Assembly (NCBI RefSeq): GCF_039542905.1
Contig: NZ_BAABIS010000001.1
Location: 4,030,001-4,094,000, forward strand
Direction of reading: 5' to 3'
Source of the DNA: Kitasatospora terrestris
GTDB lineage: Bacteria > Actinomycetota > Actinomycetes > Streptomycetales > Streptomycetaceae
Length of the DNA: 64,000 bases
The stretch's first letter is position 1; every line of letters starts with the position of its first letter. The translations under genes and the position numbers were made by a program. Positions 50,265 through 58,480 of this stretch are shown here, piece after piece. The notes under the pieces were generated by a model, which was not told the origin of the DNA, ran no database searches, and saw nothing but the letters and a program-made list of their open reading frames with translations.

Positions 50265-51366
50265 TGGGCGTTTCGTCCCTGGCTTTGGAGCTCAGGTTCC
50301 GCGCCAGGTCGGTGTGGTTTCGCCGGTGAGTCGGCGGGTCATGAGGCTGATCATGGCGACGTGGACCATGGCTTCGGAGCGGGCCGGGAGTGCCTCGTAG
50401 TCGCGGGCGAGGCGGCGGTGGTTCATGAGCCAGCCGAAGGTCCGCTCGACGACCCAGCGGCGGCGCTGGACGACGAATCCCCTGGTGGCAGGGTCGCGCC
50501 GGACGATCTCGAGGTCGATACCGAGAGCGGCGGCGTGTTCGACGACGGCGTTCTTGTAGCCCATGTCGGCCCAGGCCTTGCCGATGGTCGGGTGCTCGGC
50601 CGCGACGGCGGTCAGCAGCTGCCGGCCGGCGGTGCCGTCCTGGACGCTCGCGGCGGTGACCAGCACGACGAGCAGCAGACCGATCGTGTCGGTGACGATG
50701 TTGCGTTTCCTGCCGACGATCCGCTTCCCGACATCGGCGCCTTGGGTGGCGCTGGGAACGTTGGTGGAGGTCTTGATGCTCTGCGAGTCGATGATGCACG
50801 CAGTTGGTTCCGGATCGCGGCCCTCGGCGGTGCGGACCAGGCGACGCAACAAGCCGTTGAGCTGCTCGAACACCCCTTCCTTCTGCCATCGGGCGAAGTA
50901 GGCGTAGACGGTTTCCCAGGGCGGGTAGTCGTGCGGGAGGTAGCGCCAGGGGATTCCGGTGCGGTCGACGTACAGGATCGCGTCCAGCAGGTCGCGCAGG
51001 TCGTGCTCGGGCGGCCGGCCGAACGCCAGGCCCGCTCGGTTCGGGCCTGGCGCCAGGCAGTGAGGGTGGGCTCGACGAGGGCCCAGCGGGCATCGGACAG
51101 GTCGCTCGGATACGGTCGACGATCCGTCATGATGACGGCATACTGCGGGATCGTCGCTCTGCCCAGGGCTTACGGTTCTCGGGAGACAAACATCTTCCAG
51201 TCTGGCTTTTTGGGATGAGACAAGAGGAAGCGCGCAGTTCCGGCAGACATTCGTACGCAGGCAGCCCTCCCGTCGCAGCAGCCTCTGGAGTTACCGCAGG
51301 AAAACTGGCCAGGCGGTCCGGAAACTGGGAGCAACTGGCTCTTTCGCGGGTGAAACGCCCAGTGAG
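50260..51366 (-). mobile_element. IS5-family element, copy A (inverted partner of copy C)
   Basis: About 1.1 kb bounded by perfect 15-bp inverted repeats CTCACTGGGCGTTTC (50260-50274 and 51352-51366). From 50266 to 51385 it is nearly identical, in inverted orientation, to 52730-53850, and the identity runs about 19 bp beyond the right terminal repeat. It interrupts the integrase gene. Its transposase is frameshifted. Confidence 0.8.
50292..51130 (-). pseudogene. IS5-family transposase, frameshifted
   Basis: Compared with the intact copy at 52985-53824, one C is missing near 51028-51033 (GGGCCTGG instead of GGGCCCTGG on the coding strand) after codon 36 or so (ARTERA). This shifts the frame and leaves the C-terminal 193 codons as a separate frame (MFEQLNGLLRRLV onward). 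One missense difference (HDYPP for HAYPP) is also visible. The catalytic region downstream (DSQSI, ADMGYKN, VVERTF) is unchanged. Some IS5 relatives use programmed frameshifting, but the intact copy shows that it is not needed here. Confidence 0.85.
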
Positions 51367-51401
51367 ACCGCGTTTGAGATCTGCCATGGGACGATCGGTC
51401 G

Positions 51402-51797
51402 GTGACTCGACTCGTGAACCGTGACCGTTCCCTTGAGGAGCTTGAGCGCGACCGCTGGTCGGCCCCGTCGGGCGGGGAAACCCGGCTGATGGCGACCGTG
51501 CGCGAGCTTCGGCGCAAGCCGATTGGCGGCCTGACGGTCGAGGACATGCGGTTGCTGATCAGGCAAGACGTGGGCCTTGCCTATCTCCTGCCCCTGGCAG
51601 TGGAGGTCCTCCGGGCCGACCCACTGGTCGAAGGCGACATGTACGAGGGCGACCTGCTGGCCGCCGTGCTCACCAGGAGTGTGGAGGTCTGGAGCGAGTT
51701 CCCCGACCTCGGACAGGAGGTCCGCCTGATCGCCTCGGAGTTGGCCCACGTGCCGCCGGCCCTGGAACGCGAGATCGAGGGGTTCCTGGCTCGGTAG
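51402..51797 (+). CDS. CdiI-type contact-dependent inhibition immunity protein (orphan)
   Basis: A 131-residue acidic, soluble protein. The pattern SLEELERDRW, VRELRRKPIGGLTVEDMRLL, IRQDVGLAYLLPLAVEVLRA and GDMYEGDLLAAVL matches the family annotated as contact-dependent growth inhibition immunity proteins (CdiI). Members neutralise a cognate toxin domain from a polymorphic toxin. No toxin gene is present; the gene is enclosed by IS5-family copies on both sides. GTG 51402 or 51414 can be the start. It may be an acquired resistance gene or the remnant of a larger cassette. Confidence 0.75.
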   Translation: MTRLVNRDRSLEELERDRWSAPSGGETRLMATVRELRRKPIGGLTVEDMRLLIRQDVGLAYLLPLAVEVLRADPLVEGDMYEGDLLAAVLTRSVEVWSEFPDLGQEVRLIASELAHVPPALEREIEGFLAR

Positions 51798-51822
51798 CTC
51801 AGCGCCAGCAGCTGCCGCCGGC

Positions 51823-52715
51823 AAGGGGTCGACGGGCTCGCTACGAGGATTGCCGCACGAGCGGTCGTGGGCCAGGCCGGGTTGCCGGCCGGCCCCGGGT
51901 AAGCCGGCGGACCATGATGCCGATCATCGCCCATCGGATCATCGTCTCGGAGTGGGCCGGACTGGTCTCGTAGTCCCTGGCCAGGCGCCGGTTGGCGGTG
52001 AGCCAGGAGAAAGTCCGCTGCACCGCCCACCGCTTGGGCTGGACCTGGAAGCCCCGCTGGCCGGGGTCTTTGCGGACGATCTCCAGGTCGCGGCCGAGGA
52101 TCTGGGCGGTCCACTCGACCAGACGGCCGGCGAAGCCCTGGTCGGCCCAGATCTTCTTGACGCCGGGGTGGTCGAGACGGGTCCACAGCAACGGCCGCTT
52201 CGCCCCATCGCGGTCCTGCATGCTCGCCGCGACGACGTGGACAGCCAGTAGCAGGCCGAGGGTGTCGGTGACGATGAACCGCTTGCGGCCCTTGACCTTC
52301 TTGCCCGCGTCGAAGCCCCTGGTGGCCGCGGGGACGGTGTCGGCGGTGCGGACGGACTGCGAGTCGATCAGGCCTGCGCTCGGCTCCGTGTCGCGGCCGT
52401 CGGCTTCCCGGACCTTGCCGCGCAGGGCGTCGTGGATGCGCTCGACGGTGCCGTCGTCGTGCCACCAGGTGAAGTACCAGTACACCGTCGGCCATGGCGG
52501 GAAGTCCTTCGGCAGCTGCCGCCAGGCATACCCGGTCCGCACCGCGTAGAAGATCGCGTCCACGATCCGCCGCCGTGGATGCTTCTCCCGCCGGCCGCCC
52601 TTCGGACCCACCCGTGCCGGCGGGAGCAACGGCTCCACCAACGCCCACTGCTCGTCCGCCAGGTCCGACGGATACCCACCCCCAACACCGCTCACGGTGA
52701 GCTCAACGAACCCTT
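51823..52715 (-). mobile_element. IS5-family element, type B
   Basis: About 0.9 kb. Imperfect inverted ends at 51823-51840 and 52698-52715 match at 13 of 18 positions (AAGGG..TCG..G.GCTC). It is a different element from copies A and C and lies between them, next to the CdiI gene. Its transposase carries a change at a catalytic position. Confidence 0.65.
51841..52695 (-). CDS. IS5-family transposase with catalytic Glu changed to Gln
   Basis: A 284-residue DDE transposase with an N-terminal DUF4096-type domain (YPSDLADEQWALVEPLLPP) and Asp residues in LIDSQSVRT and IWADQGFAG. The third catalytic position in this family lies in (V)VERTF; here the segment reads KRWAVQRTFSWL, with codon CAG at 52020-52018. 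A single G-to-C change would account for it. The frame is otherwise complete. I predict a full-length but inactive enzyme. Confidence 0.85.
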   Translation of the reverse strand: MSGVGGGYPSDLADEQWALVEPLLPPARVGPKGGRREKHPRRRIVDAIFYAVRTGYAWRQLPKDFPPWPTVYWYFTWWHDDGTVERIHDALRGKVREADGRDTEPSAGLIDSQSVRTADTVPAATRGFDAGKKVKGRKRFIVTDTLGLLLAVHVVAASMQDRDGAKRPLLWTRLDHPGVKKIWADQGFAGRLVEWTAQILGRDLEIVRKDPGQRGFQVQPKRWAVQRTFSWLTANRRLARDYETSPAHSETMIRWAMIGIMVRRLTRGRPATRPGPRPLVRQSS

Positions 52716-52748
52716 CAGCAACGAGACACGGCAGATCTCAAACGCGGT

Positions 52749-53850
52749 CTCACTGGGCGTTTCACCCGCGAAAGAGCCAGTTGCTCCCAGTTTCCGGACC
52801 GCCTGGCCAGTTTTCCTGCGGTAACTCCAGAGGCTGCTGCGACGGGAGGGCTGCCTGCGTACGAATGTCTGCCGGAACTGCGCGCTTCCTCTTGTCTCAT
52901 CCCAAAAAGCCAGACTGGAAGATGTTTGTCTCCCGAGAACCGTAAGCCCTGGGCAGAGCGACGATCCCGCAGTATGCCGTCATCATGACGGATCGTCGAC
53001 CGTATCCGAGCGACCTGTCCGATGCCCGCTGGGCCCTCGTCGAGCCCACCCTCACTGCCTGGCGCCAGGCCCGAACCGAGCGGGCCCTGGCGTTCGGCCG
53101 GCCGCCCGAGCACGACCTGCGCGACCTGCTGGACGCGATCCTGTACGTCGACCGCACCGGAATCCCCTGGCGCTACCTCCCGCACGCCTACCCGCCCTGG
53201 GAAACCGTCTACGCCTACTTCGCCCGATGGCAGAAGGAAGGGGTGTTCGAGCAGCTCAACGGCTTGTTGCGTCGCCTGGTCCGCACCGCCGAGGGCCGCG
53301 ATCCGGAACCAACTGCGTGCATCATCGACTCGCAGAGCATCAAGACCTCCACCAACGTTCCCAGCGCCACCCAAGGCGCCGATGTCGGGAAGCGGATCGT
53401 CGGCAGGAAACGCAACATCGTCACCGACACGATCGGTCTGCTGCTCGTCGTGCTGGTCACCGCCGCGAGCGTCCAGGACGGCACCGCCGGCCGGCAGCTG
53501 CTGACCGCCGTCGCGGCCGAGCACCCGACCATCGGCAAGGCCTGGGCCGACATGGGCTACAAGAACGCCGTCGTCGAACACGCCGCCGCTCTCGGTATCG
53601 ACCTCGAGATCGTCCGGCGCGACCCTGCCACCAGGGGATTCGTCGTCCAGCGCCGCCGCTGGGTCGTCGAGCGGACCTTCGGCTGGCTCATGAACCACCG
53701 CCGCCTCGCCCGCGACTACGAGGCACTCCCGGCCCGCTCCGAAGCCATGGTCCACGTCGCCATGATCAGCCTCATGACCCGCCGACTCACCGGCGAAACC
53801 ACACCGACCTGGCGCGGAACCTGAGCTCCAAAGCCAGGGACGAAACGCCC
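52749..53850 (+). mobile_element. IS5-family element, copy C
   Basis: Begins with the terminal repeat CTCACTGGGCGTTTC (52749-52763), and its far end GAAACGCCCC is a diverged form of the same repeat. The near-identity with copy A spans 52730-53850 (1,121 bp against 1,120 bp), in opposite orientation. Its right flank (from 53851) differs from the left flank of copy A. It stands at the border between the mosaic region and the aminopeptidase gene. Confidence 0.75.
52985..53824 (+). CDS. IS5-family transposase (intact)
   Basis: A 279-residue DDE transposase with the DUF4096-type start RPYPSDLSDARWALVEPTLT and catalytic Asp in CIIDSQSIKTS, Asp in WADMGYKNAV and Glu in RRRWVVERTFGWL. It ends in MTRRLTGETTPTWRGT. 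Every catalytic residue is present, in contrast to copies A (frameshift) and B (Glu to Gln), so this is the likely source of activity for the pair A/C. Confidence 0.92.
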   Translation: MTDRRPYPSDLSDARWALVEPTLTAWRQARTERALAFGRPPEHDLRDLLDAILYVDRTGIPWRYLPHAYPPWETVYAYFARWQKEGVFEQLNGLLRRLVRTAEGRDPEPTACIIDSQSIKTSTNVPSATQGADVGKRIVGRKRNIVTDTIGLLLVVLVTAASVQDGTAGRQLLTAVAAEHPTIGKAWADMGYKNAVVEHAAALGIDLEIVRRDPATRGFVVQRRRWVVERTFGWLMNHRRLARDYEALPARSEAMVHVAMISLMTRRLTGETTPTWRGT

Positions 53851-54062
53851 CGTCACTCATTTCAAGATCACCTGGCCGTGAACCCTGTCACCAACCTCCG
53901 TGGTCAGTACAACTAGCCGCCCCCGCGGAGGCCGGGGGCGGGCCGGGGGTGGGGCTCCCGGTACCGAACGGTTGTTTCGTACCATGGTCGCAACGGCCGC
54001 CCGCCGCCCCCGCGACCCGGGTGCGCGACCGGCGGCACCACGCGCGCAAGGAGGCGACGTAC

Positions 54063-55556
54063 GTGACCGAGGACCGTACCCCGGCGGTGTCCGAGAACCC
54101 CGAGGGAGCCGCCGCGGCGGAAGAGGACAAGCCGATCAAGTCCCGCAAGAACGGGCTCTACGGCGAGATCTCCGACGAGCTCGCGGCCTCGATGAAGTCC
54201 GGCTGGGCCGACACCGAGCTGCGCGGCCTGCAGCCCGTGCCGCAGGCGGCGTACGCCGCCGAGCGCCGGGCGAAGCTCTCCGCCGCCTTCCCCGGCGAGC
54301 GCCTGGTGATCCCGGCCGGCAACCTGCGGGTGCGCGCCAACGACACCGACTACGCCTTCCGCGCCGCCAGCGAGTACGTGCACCTGACCGGCGAGCAGAG
54401 CGAGGACGCCGTCCTCGTCGCCGAGCCGGCCGGCGAGCAGGGCCACGTCTTCGCGCTGTACCTGCGCCCGCGCTCCGACCGCGAGAACGGCGAGTTCTGG
54501 CTCGACGGCCACGGCGAGCTGTGGGTCGGCCGCCGGCACAGCCTCACCGAGGCCGAGGAGCTGTACGGCCTGCCCACCCGCGACTGCCGCAAGGCCGCCG
54601 AGGAGCTGGCCGCCGCCACCGTCCCGACCCGGATCGTCCGCGGCTACGACGCCGGCCTGGAGGCCGCCCTCACCGCGCAGCTCGACGAGGAGAAGGACGA
54701 CGAGCTCAAGGTCTTCCTCTCCGGCCTGCGCCTGGTCAAGGACGAGTGGGAGGTCGCGGAGCTGCGCGCCGCCTGCGACGCCACCGTCAAGGGCTTCACC
54801 GACGTGGTCCGCGAGCTCGGCCAGGCCGTCGCCACCTCCGAGCGCTGGATCGAGGGCACCTTCTGGCGCCGTGCCCGGGTCGACGGCAACGACGTCGGCT
54901 ACGGCTCCATCGCCGCGGCCGGTCCGCACGCCACCACGCTGCACTGGGTCCGCAACGACGGCGACGTCCGCCCCGGCGAGCTCCTGCTGCTGGACGCCGG
55001 CGTGGAGACCCGCAACCTGTACACCGCGGACGTCACCCGCACCCTGCCGATCAACGGCCGTTTCGACGCGCTGCAGCGCAAGATCTACGACGCCGTGTAC
55101 GACGCGCAGGAGGCCGGCATCGCGGCGGTGAAGCCGGGCGGCCGGTTCCGCGACTTCCACGACGCCGCGCAGCGCGTCCTCGCCGAGCGGCTGCTCGCCT
55201 GGGGCCTGCTCGACCCGGCCGTCTACGACGTCGAGAAGGTCCTGGAGCTCGGCCTGCAGCGCCGCTGGACCCTGCACGGCACCGGCCACATGCTCGGCCT
55301 GGACGTGCACGACTGCGCGCACGCCCGCCGCGAGAACTACGTCGACGCGCTGCTCGTCCCCGGCATGGTGCTGACCGTCGAGCCCGGCCTGTACTTCCAG
55401 GCCGACGACCTCACCGTCCCCGAGGAGTACCGCGGCATCGGCGTGCGGATCGAGGACGACATCCTGGTCACCGCCGACGGCAACGAGAACCTCTCCGCCG
55501 GCCTGCCGCGCACCGCCGACGAGGTCGAGGCCTGGATGGCCTCGCTCGCCGGCTGA
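54063..55556 (+). CDS. pepP: Xaa-Pro aminopeptidase (aminopeptidase P family)
   Basis: A 497-residue metallopeptidase removing the N-terminal residue from peptides with Pro at position two. The N-terminal domain (about 40-230) is of creatinase type. The C-terminal pita-bread domain carries the five metal ligands: Asp in LLLLDAGVET, Asp in LYTADVTRTLPING, His in WTLHGTGHMLGLDVHD, Glu in VLTVEPGLYF and Glu in GVRIEDDILV. The start is GTG 54063 after AAGGAGG; the frame upstream is not part of the gene. It sits just right of the IS5 cluster, on the far side of the proposed inversion. Confidence 0.95.
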   Translation: MTEDRTPAVSENPEGAAAAEEDKPIKSRKNGLYGEISDELAASMKSGWADTELRGLQPVPQAAYAAERRAKLSAAFPGERLVIPAGNLRVRANDTDYAFRAASEYVHLTGEQSEDAVLVAEPAGEQGHVFALYLRPRSDRENGEFWLDGHGELWVGRRHSLTEAEELYGLPTRDCRKAAEELAAATVPTRIVRGYDAGLEAALTAQLDEEKDDELKVFLSGLRLVKDEWEVAELRAACDATVKGFTDVVRELGQAVATSERWIEGTFWRRARVDGNDVGYGSIAAAGPHATTLHWVRNDGDVRPGELLLLDAGVETRNLYTADVTRTLPINGRFDALQRKIYDAVYDAQEAGIAAVKPGGRFRDFHDAAQRVLAERLLAWGLLDPAVYDVEKVLELGLQRRWTLHGTGHMLGLDVHDCAHARRENYVDALLVPGMVLTVEPGLYFQADDLTVPEEYRGIGVRIEDDILVTADGNENLSAGLPRTADEVEAWMASLAG

Positions 55557-55590
55557 TCACCTGGCCGGCCCCGGACCGGACACCGGCACG

Positions 55591-56652
55591 TCAGCCCCGG
55601 TAGGCGGGCGTGCCGGTGTACTCGGAGACCAGCGTCGGCGCGGCCGAGCCGTCGGCGGGCAGGGTGACGATCCCCTGCGCGGTGCGGGCCGCGACCGTCT
55701 TCTCGTCCCGGGAGAAGACGGGCGCCGCGTAGTCGGTGGTCGCCTTCGGCGTCAGGTCGTGGGCGCCCCCGTCCATCCGCTTGGTCGCGAAGAGGTGGGC
55801 GTGGCCGTCGACCGAGCGGACGAAGACGATGTCGTCCCCGTCGGACGACAGGGCCGGCTCGGAGCCCTTGCCGAGGGCGTAGCCGGTCTGGCGGATGAAG
55901 TCGTCGCGCACGAAGACCTCGCCCGTGTTCCGGTTGGCGTAGACCGCGACGCCCTGGTCTCCCCCGCCGTCCGGCCAGAGGTTACCGGTCTGCGGCAGCG
56001 GCTTGCTGTCCGGGCCGCTCTCGTTGCCGAGGCTGATCGGCTGCGGGGCGCCCTCGACGGCCGAGGACTTCACTCGCATCAGCCGCAGCACACCGTTGGT
56101 CTCGGCCGCGAACAGGAGGTTGCTCCGCGCCGGCACCATCCCCTGCCCCTGGACCGGGTTGACCTGCCAGGTGGGGTGGGTCCAGACCTGGCCACCCGGG
56201 TTCTTGGCAACCGTGGTGCGGGCGGTCCCGTCCGGCGCGGAGACCACCAGGCTCCCGGAGCCGTCGATGAACGCCGCGTGCTTGCCGTCCGGCGACCACG
56301 CCAGATCGTGCACCTCGGTCCCGAAGTCGACCAGCTTGCCGTCCATCACCACGAACTTCGTACCGTCACTGACGGTCAGCCCGCCCTTCTCCGTCCCGTT
56401 CAACTTCGAACGCGAAGGGGACGGCGACGCCGAGGGCGACGACGCGACCGGCGGAACAGCCTGCGGCGGCCCGCTCGACACCGCAGCAGACGCCGCAGCA
56501 GACGCCGCGGCGGTCGACACAGCGGAATCAGCCGAACGGTGCGACGGATCGGCACACCCGCTCAGGCCGGTCGCGAGTGCCGCCGCCAACGGGACAGCCA
56601 GCACCGCCCGACGGCCACGCCGGACCGAACCACGGAGAACAGACGCGCGCAT
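55591..56652 (-). CDS. Lipoprotein with TolB-like beta-propeller repeats
   Basis: A 353-residue lipoprotein. Residues 1-34 form a signal peptide ending in the lipobox LSGCAD, followed by an Ala/Ser/Pro linker to about 85 and a repeat region with WD40-like/PD40 blades: DLAWSPDGKHAAFIDGSGSL, EPALSSDGDDIVFVRSVDGH and APVFSRDEKTVAARTAQGI. It is anchored outside the membrane. Such propellers usually serve in binding. AAGGAAGG precedes the start; GTG 56655 just before ATG 56652 is possible. It is followed upstream by the sigma-factor operon on the same strand, 29 bases away, and could be the last gene of that operon. Confidence 0.85.
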   Translation of the reverse strand: MRASVLRGSVRRGRRAVLAVPLAAALATGLSGCADPSHRSADSAVSTAAASAAASAAVSSGPPQAVPPVASSPSASPSPSRSKLNGTEKGGLTVSDGTKFVVMDGKLVDFGTEVHDLAWSPDGKHAAFIDGSGSLVVSAPDGTARTTVAKNPGGQVWTHPTWQVNPVQGQGMVPARSNLLFAAETNGVLRLMRVKSSAVEGAPQPISLGNESGPDSKPLPQTGNLWPDGGGDQGVAVYANRNTGEVFVRDDFIRQTGYALGKGSEPALSSDGDDIVFVRSVDGHAHLFATKRMDGGAHDLTPKATTDYAAPVFSRDEKTVAARTAQGIVTLPADGSAAPTLVSEYTGTPAYRG

Positions 56653-56681
56653 CACGCAACCTTCCTTCCATGAAAAACGGA

Positions 56682-57704
56682 TCAGCGTCCGGTTCTGGCC
56701 GCAGCGGTGGTCGCAGCGGCAGGCACCGAGGCTCCGGTGCTCGGGTCAGCGCTCGTGGACGCTGCGGGAACAGACTGGCTGGGCCGGGGGGTGGGGGTGG
56801 CGCTCGGTGAGGCAACCGCTGCGCCGCCGTCGCAGCCCGATCCGGGACCGGTCGTGGCGGGTAGCACCTTCACGTCGATGTTGGCGGAGCCGAGCGTGTC
56901 GGCGTGGCGGAGCGAGGGATCCGGGCTGGGACCGGCATACGCGTTGGAGATGCCGTACGCCGCCGCAGTGAGCAGGAGCGAGTCCGCAGGCTGGCGGTGG
57001 GAGTCCAGCCTGATCCGGTATTTGATGGTGCGGCTCTCACCCGGGCCGAGGGAGAACCCGCCGTCGCCACGCTGGACCTGGTCGTACACCTTGGTCTCGT
57101 CTCCGGCGGCCGAGTCCTTCCAGCCCGAGCCCGAGTCGAACTGCAGCTGGTCAGGGCCGGCCGCGGCGCACACCGGCACCGTACCCAGCCAGCGGAGGGC
57201 GGGCACCACCTTGGGGAAGGACACCTCGGTGGTGTTGGTGAAGGTCACCTTGAACACCAACGGGTCCGCACCGGCCGTCAGGGTCGTGCCCTTGGCCAGG
57301 CCGTCGACCGTGACGGTGAACGCGGCCGACTGGTAGTCCTGAGGAATGGCCGGAACACCGCCCGGGGTGATGGTCATCGACGGTGAGGGTGACGGGCTCG
57401 GTTCGACCGGGATCTGGATGTCGCCGGTGGGCGGGGCGGTCGCGGAGACGGAGGCCGCGGGGCCGTTGTCGCGCTTGGCGGCGGTGGGGGTGCCGTGGAT
57501 GGTGTAGAAGCCGGCCGAGGCGGCGGCCAGGGCGAAGAGCGGGACGGTCACCGCGTAGACGGGCTTGAGCTTGCGGAGCCTCCTCTTCGGCGGGGCGGCC
57601 TGGCGGAGGCTGTGGACGGTGACCTGGTTGGCGCGGGCGGTGAGCGCCTCGCGCAGCAGCCGTTCGGTGGGGGTCTCCTCGGCGGGATGCTTGTCGCTGC
57701 TCAT
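56682..57704 (-). CDS. Membrane-anchored protein coupled to an ECF sigma factor (candidate anti-sigma or sensor)
   Basis: A 340-residue protein: a cytoplasmic N-terminus of about 45 residues (MSSDKHPAEETPTERLLREA), one membrane span (about 48-68, PVYAVTVPLFALAAASAGFY), a Ser/Pro linker, an extracytoplasmic beta-rich domain (FTVTVDGLAKGTTLTAG to TIKYRIRLDSHRQPADSLLL) and a Ser/Thr/Pro tail. Its ATG overlaps the sigma factor's stop (ATGA, 57701-57704). Membrane proteins in this position are often anti-sigma factors, but no ZAS or RskA motif is seen. The extracytoplasmic domain resembles that of the exported protein at 58481-59719. Confidence 0.75.
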   Translation of the reverse strand: MSSDKHPAEETPTERLLREALTARANQVTVHSLRQAAPPKRRLRKLKPVYAVTVPLFALAAASAGFYTIHGTPTAAKRDNGPAASVSATAPPTGDIQIPVEPSPSPSPSMTITPGGVPAIPQDYQSAAFTVTVDGLAKGTTLTAGADPLVFKVTFTNTTEVSFPKVVPALRWLGTVPVCAAAGPDQLQFDSGSGWKDSAAGDETKVYDQVQRGDGGFSLGPGESRTIKYRIRLDSHRQPADSLLLTAAAYGISNAYAGPSPDPSLRHADTLGSANIDVKVLPATTGPGSGCDGGAAVASPSATPTPRPSQSVPAASTSADPSTGASVPAAATTAAARTGR

Positions 57705-58351
57705 CGGACCTTCTCCAGGTGCTTCTCCAGGGCGTCCAGGGCCCGGCTGGCGGTGGACTTCACAGCGCCCCGGGACAGGCCCAGGGTGTCGGCGATCTGC
57801 GCCTCGGTCATGTCCGACCAGTACCGCAGCACGAGCACCTCGCGCTGGCGCTGCGTCAGTTCGTTCAGGGCGAGCAGCACCCGGCGGTGCTCGTCGTTGA
57901 GGACGGCGTGGTCCTCGGCGGAGGGCGCGTCGGCCTCGTGCGGCGGCACGTACTCGCGGGCGGTCTTGCGGCGGCGCAGCACCGAGCGGGCGCCGTTGAC
58001 GACGGAGGTGCGCAGGTAGCCGAGGGTGTTGTCGAGGTCGTCGAGGTGTTCGCCGTGCTTGGAGTAGAGGGCGGTGAAGGCCTCCTGGACGACGTCCTCG
58101 GCGATGTCCTGGTGGTCGACCAGCAGGACGGCCATCCGGACCAGGCCGAGCCGGTGCGCGTGGTAGAGCTCGGTGAGGGTGGGCCGCTGCTCGTCGGCCG
58201 GCCTGCCGCCGCGCAGCAGGCGCAAGCCCCGTCGCGGTTCCGGCCGCGCCTCGCCCGCGGGGGCGCCGAGCGCCCCGAACAGCAGCCGGACGAAGCCCCG
58301 AACGCCGCCGTGTGCCGTCGCTGCGGCCACCGGCGCGATCGCCATGGACAT
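57701..58351 (-). CDS. ECF RNA polymerase sigma factor (SigE family)
   Basis: A 216-residue sigma factor with region 2 (TLTELYHAHRLGLVRMAVLL, DIAEDVVQEAFTALYSKHG) and region 4 (LTQRQREVLVLRYWSDMTEA, DTLGLSRGAVKSTASRALDA), the layout of the SigE/SigM-like 'SigE family' of actinobacteria. An Arg-rich N-terminal extension of about 55 residues precedes region 2. It is transcribed leftward, with its stop overlapping the start of the membrane-anchored protein gene. ATG 58351 is the first of two close ATGs. It probably controls its own operon and the flanking exported protein genes. Confidence 0.92.
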   Translation of the reverse strand: MSMAIAPVAAATAHGGVRGFVRLLFGALGAPAGEARPEPRRGLRLLRGGRPADEQRPTLTELYHAHRLGLVRMAVLLVDHQDIAEDVVQEAFTALYSKHGEHLDDLDNTLGYLRTSVVNGARSVLRRRKTAREYVPPHEADAPSAEDHAVLNDEHRRVLLALNELTQRQREVLVLRYWSDMTEAQIADTLGLSRGAVKSTASRALDALEKHLEKVR

Positions 58352-58480
58352 CTGTGTGTTCCGCTTTCCCCCGGGACGTCCGGTGGCCTACCGGCCACCG
58401 CCGTCTGGACCAATGATCAAGAAGGATGATCGGACGTATCCTGCACCACCGCGTCGCACACGGAGCAGGCAGGCGGTGTT

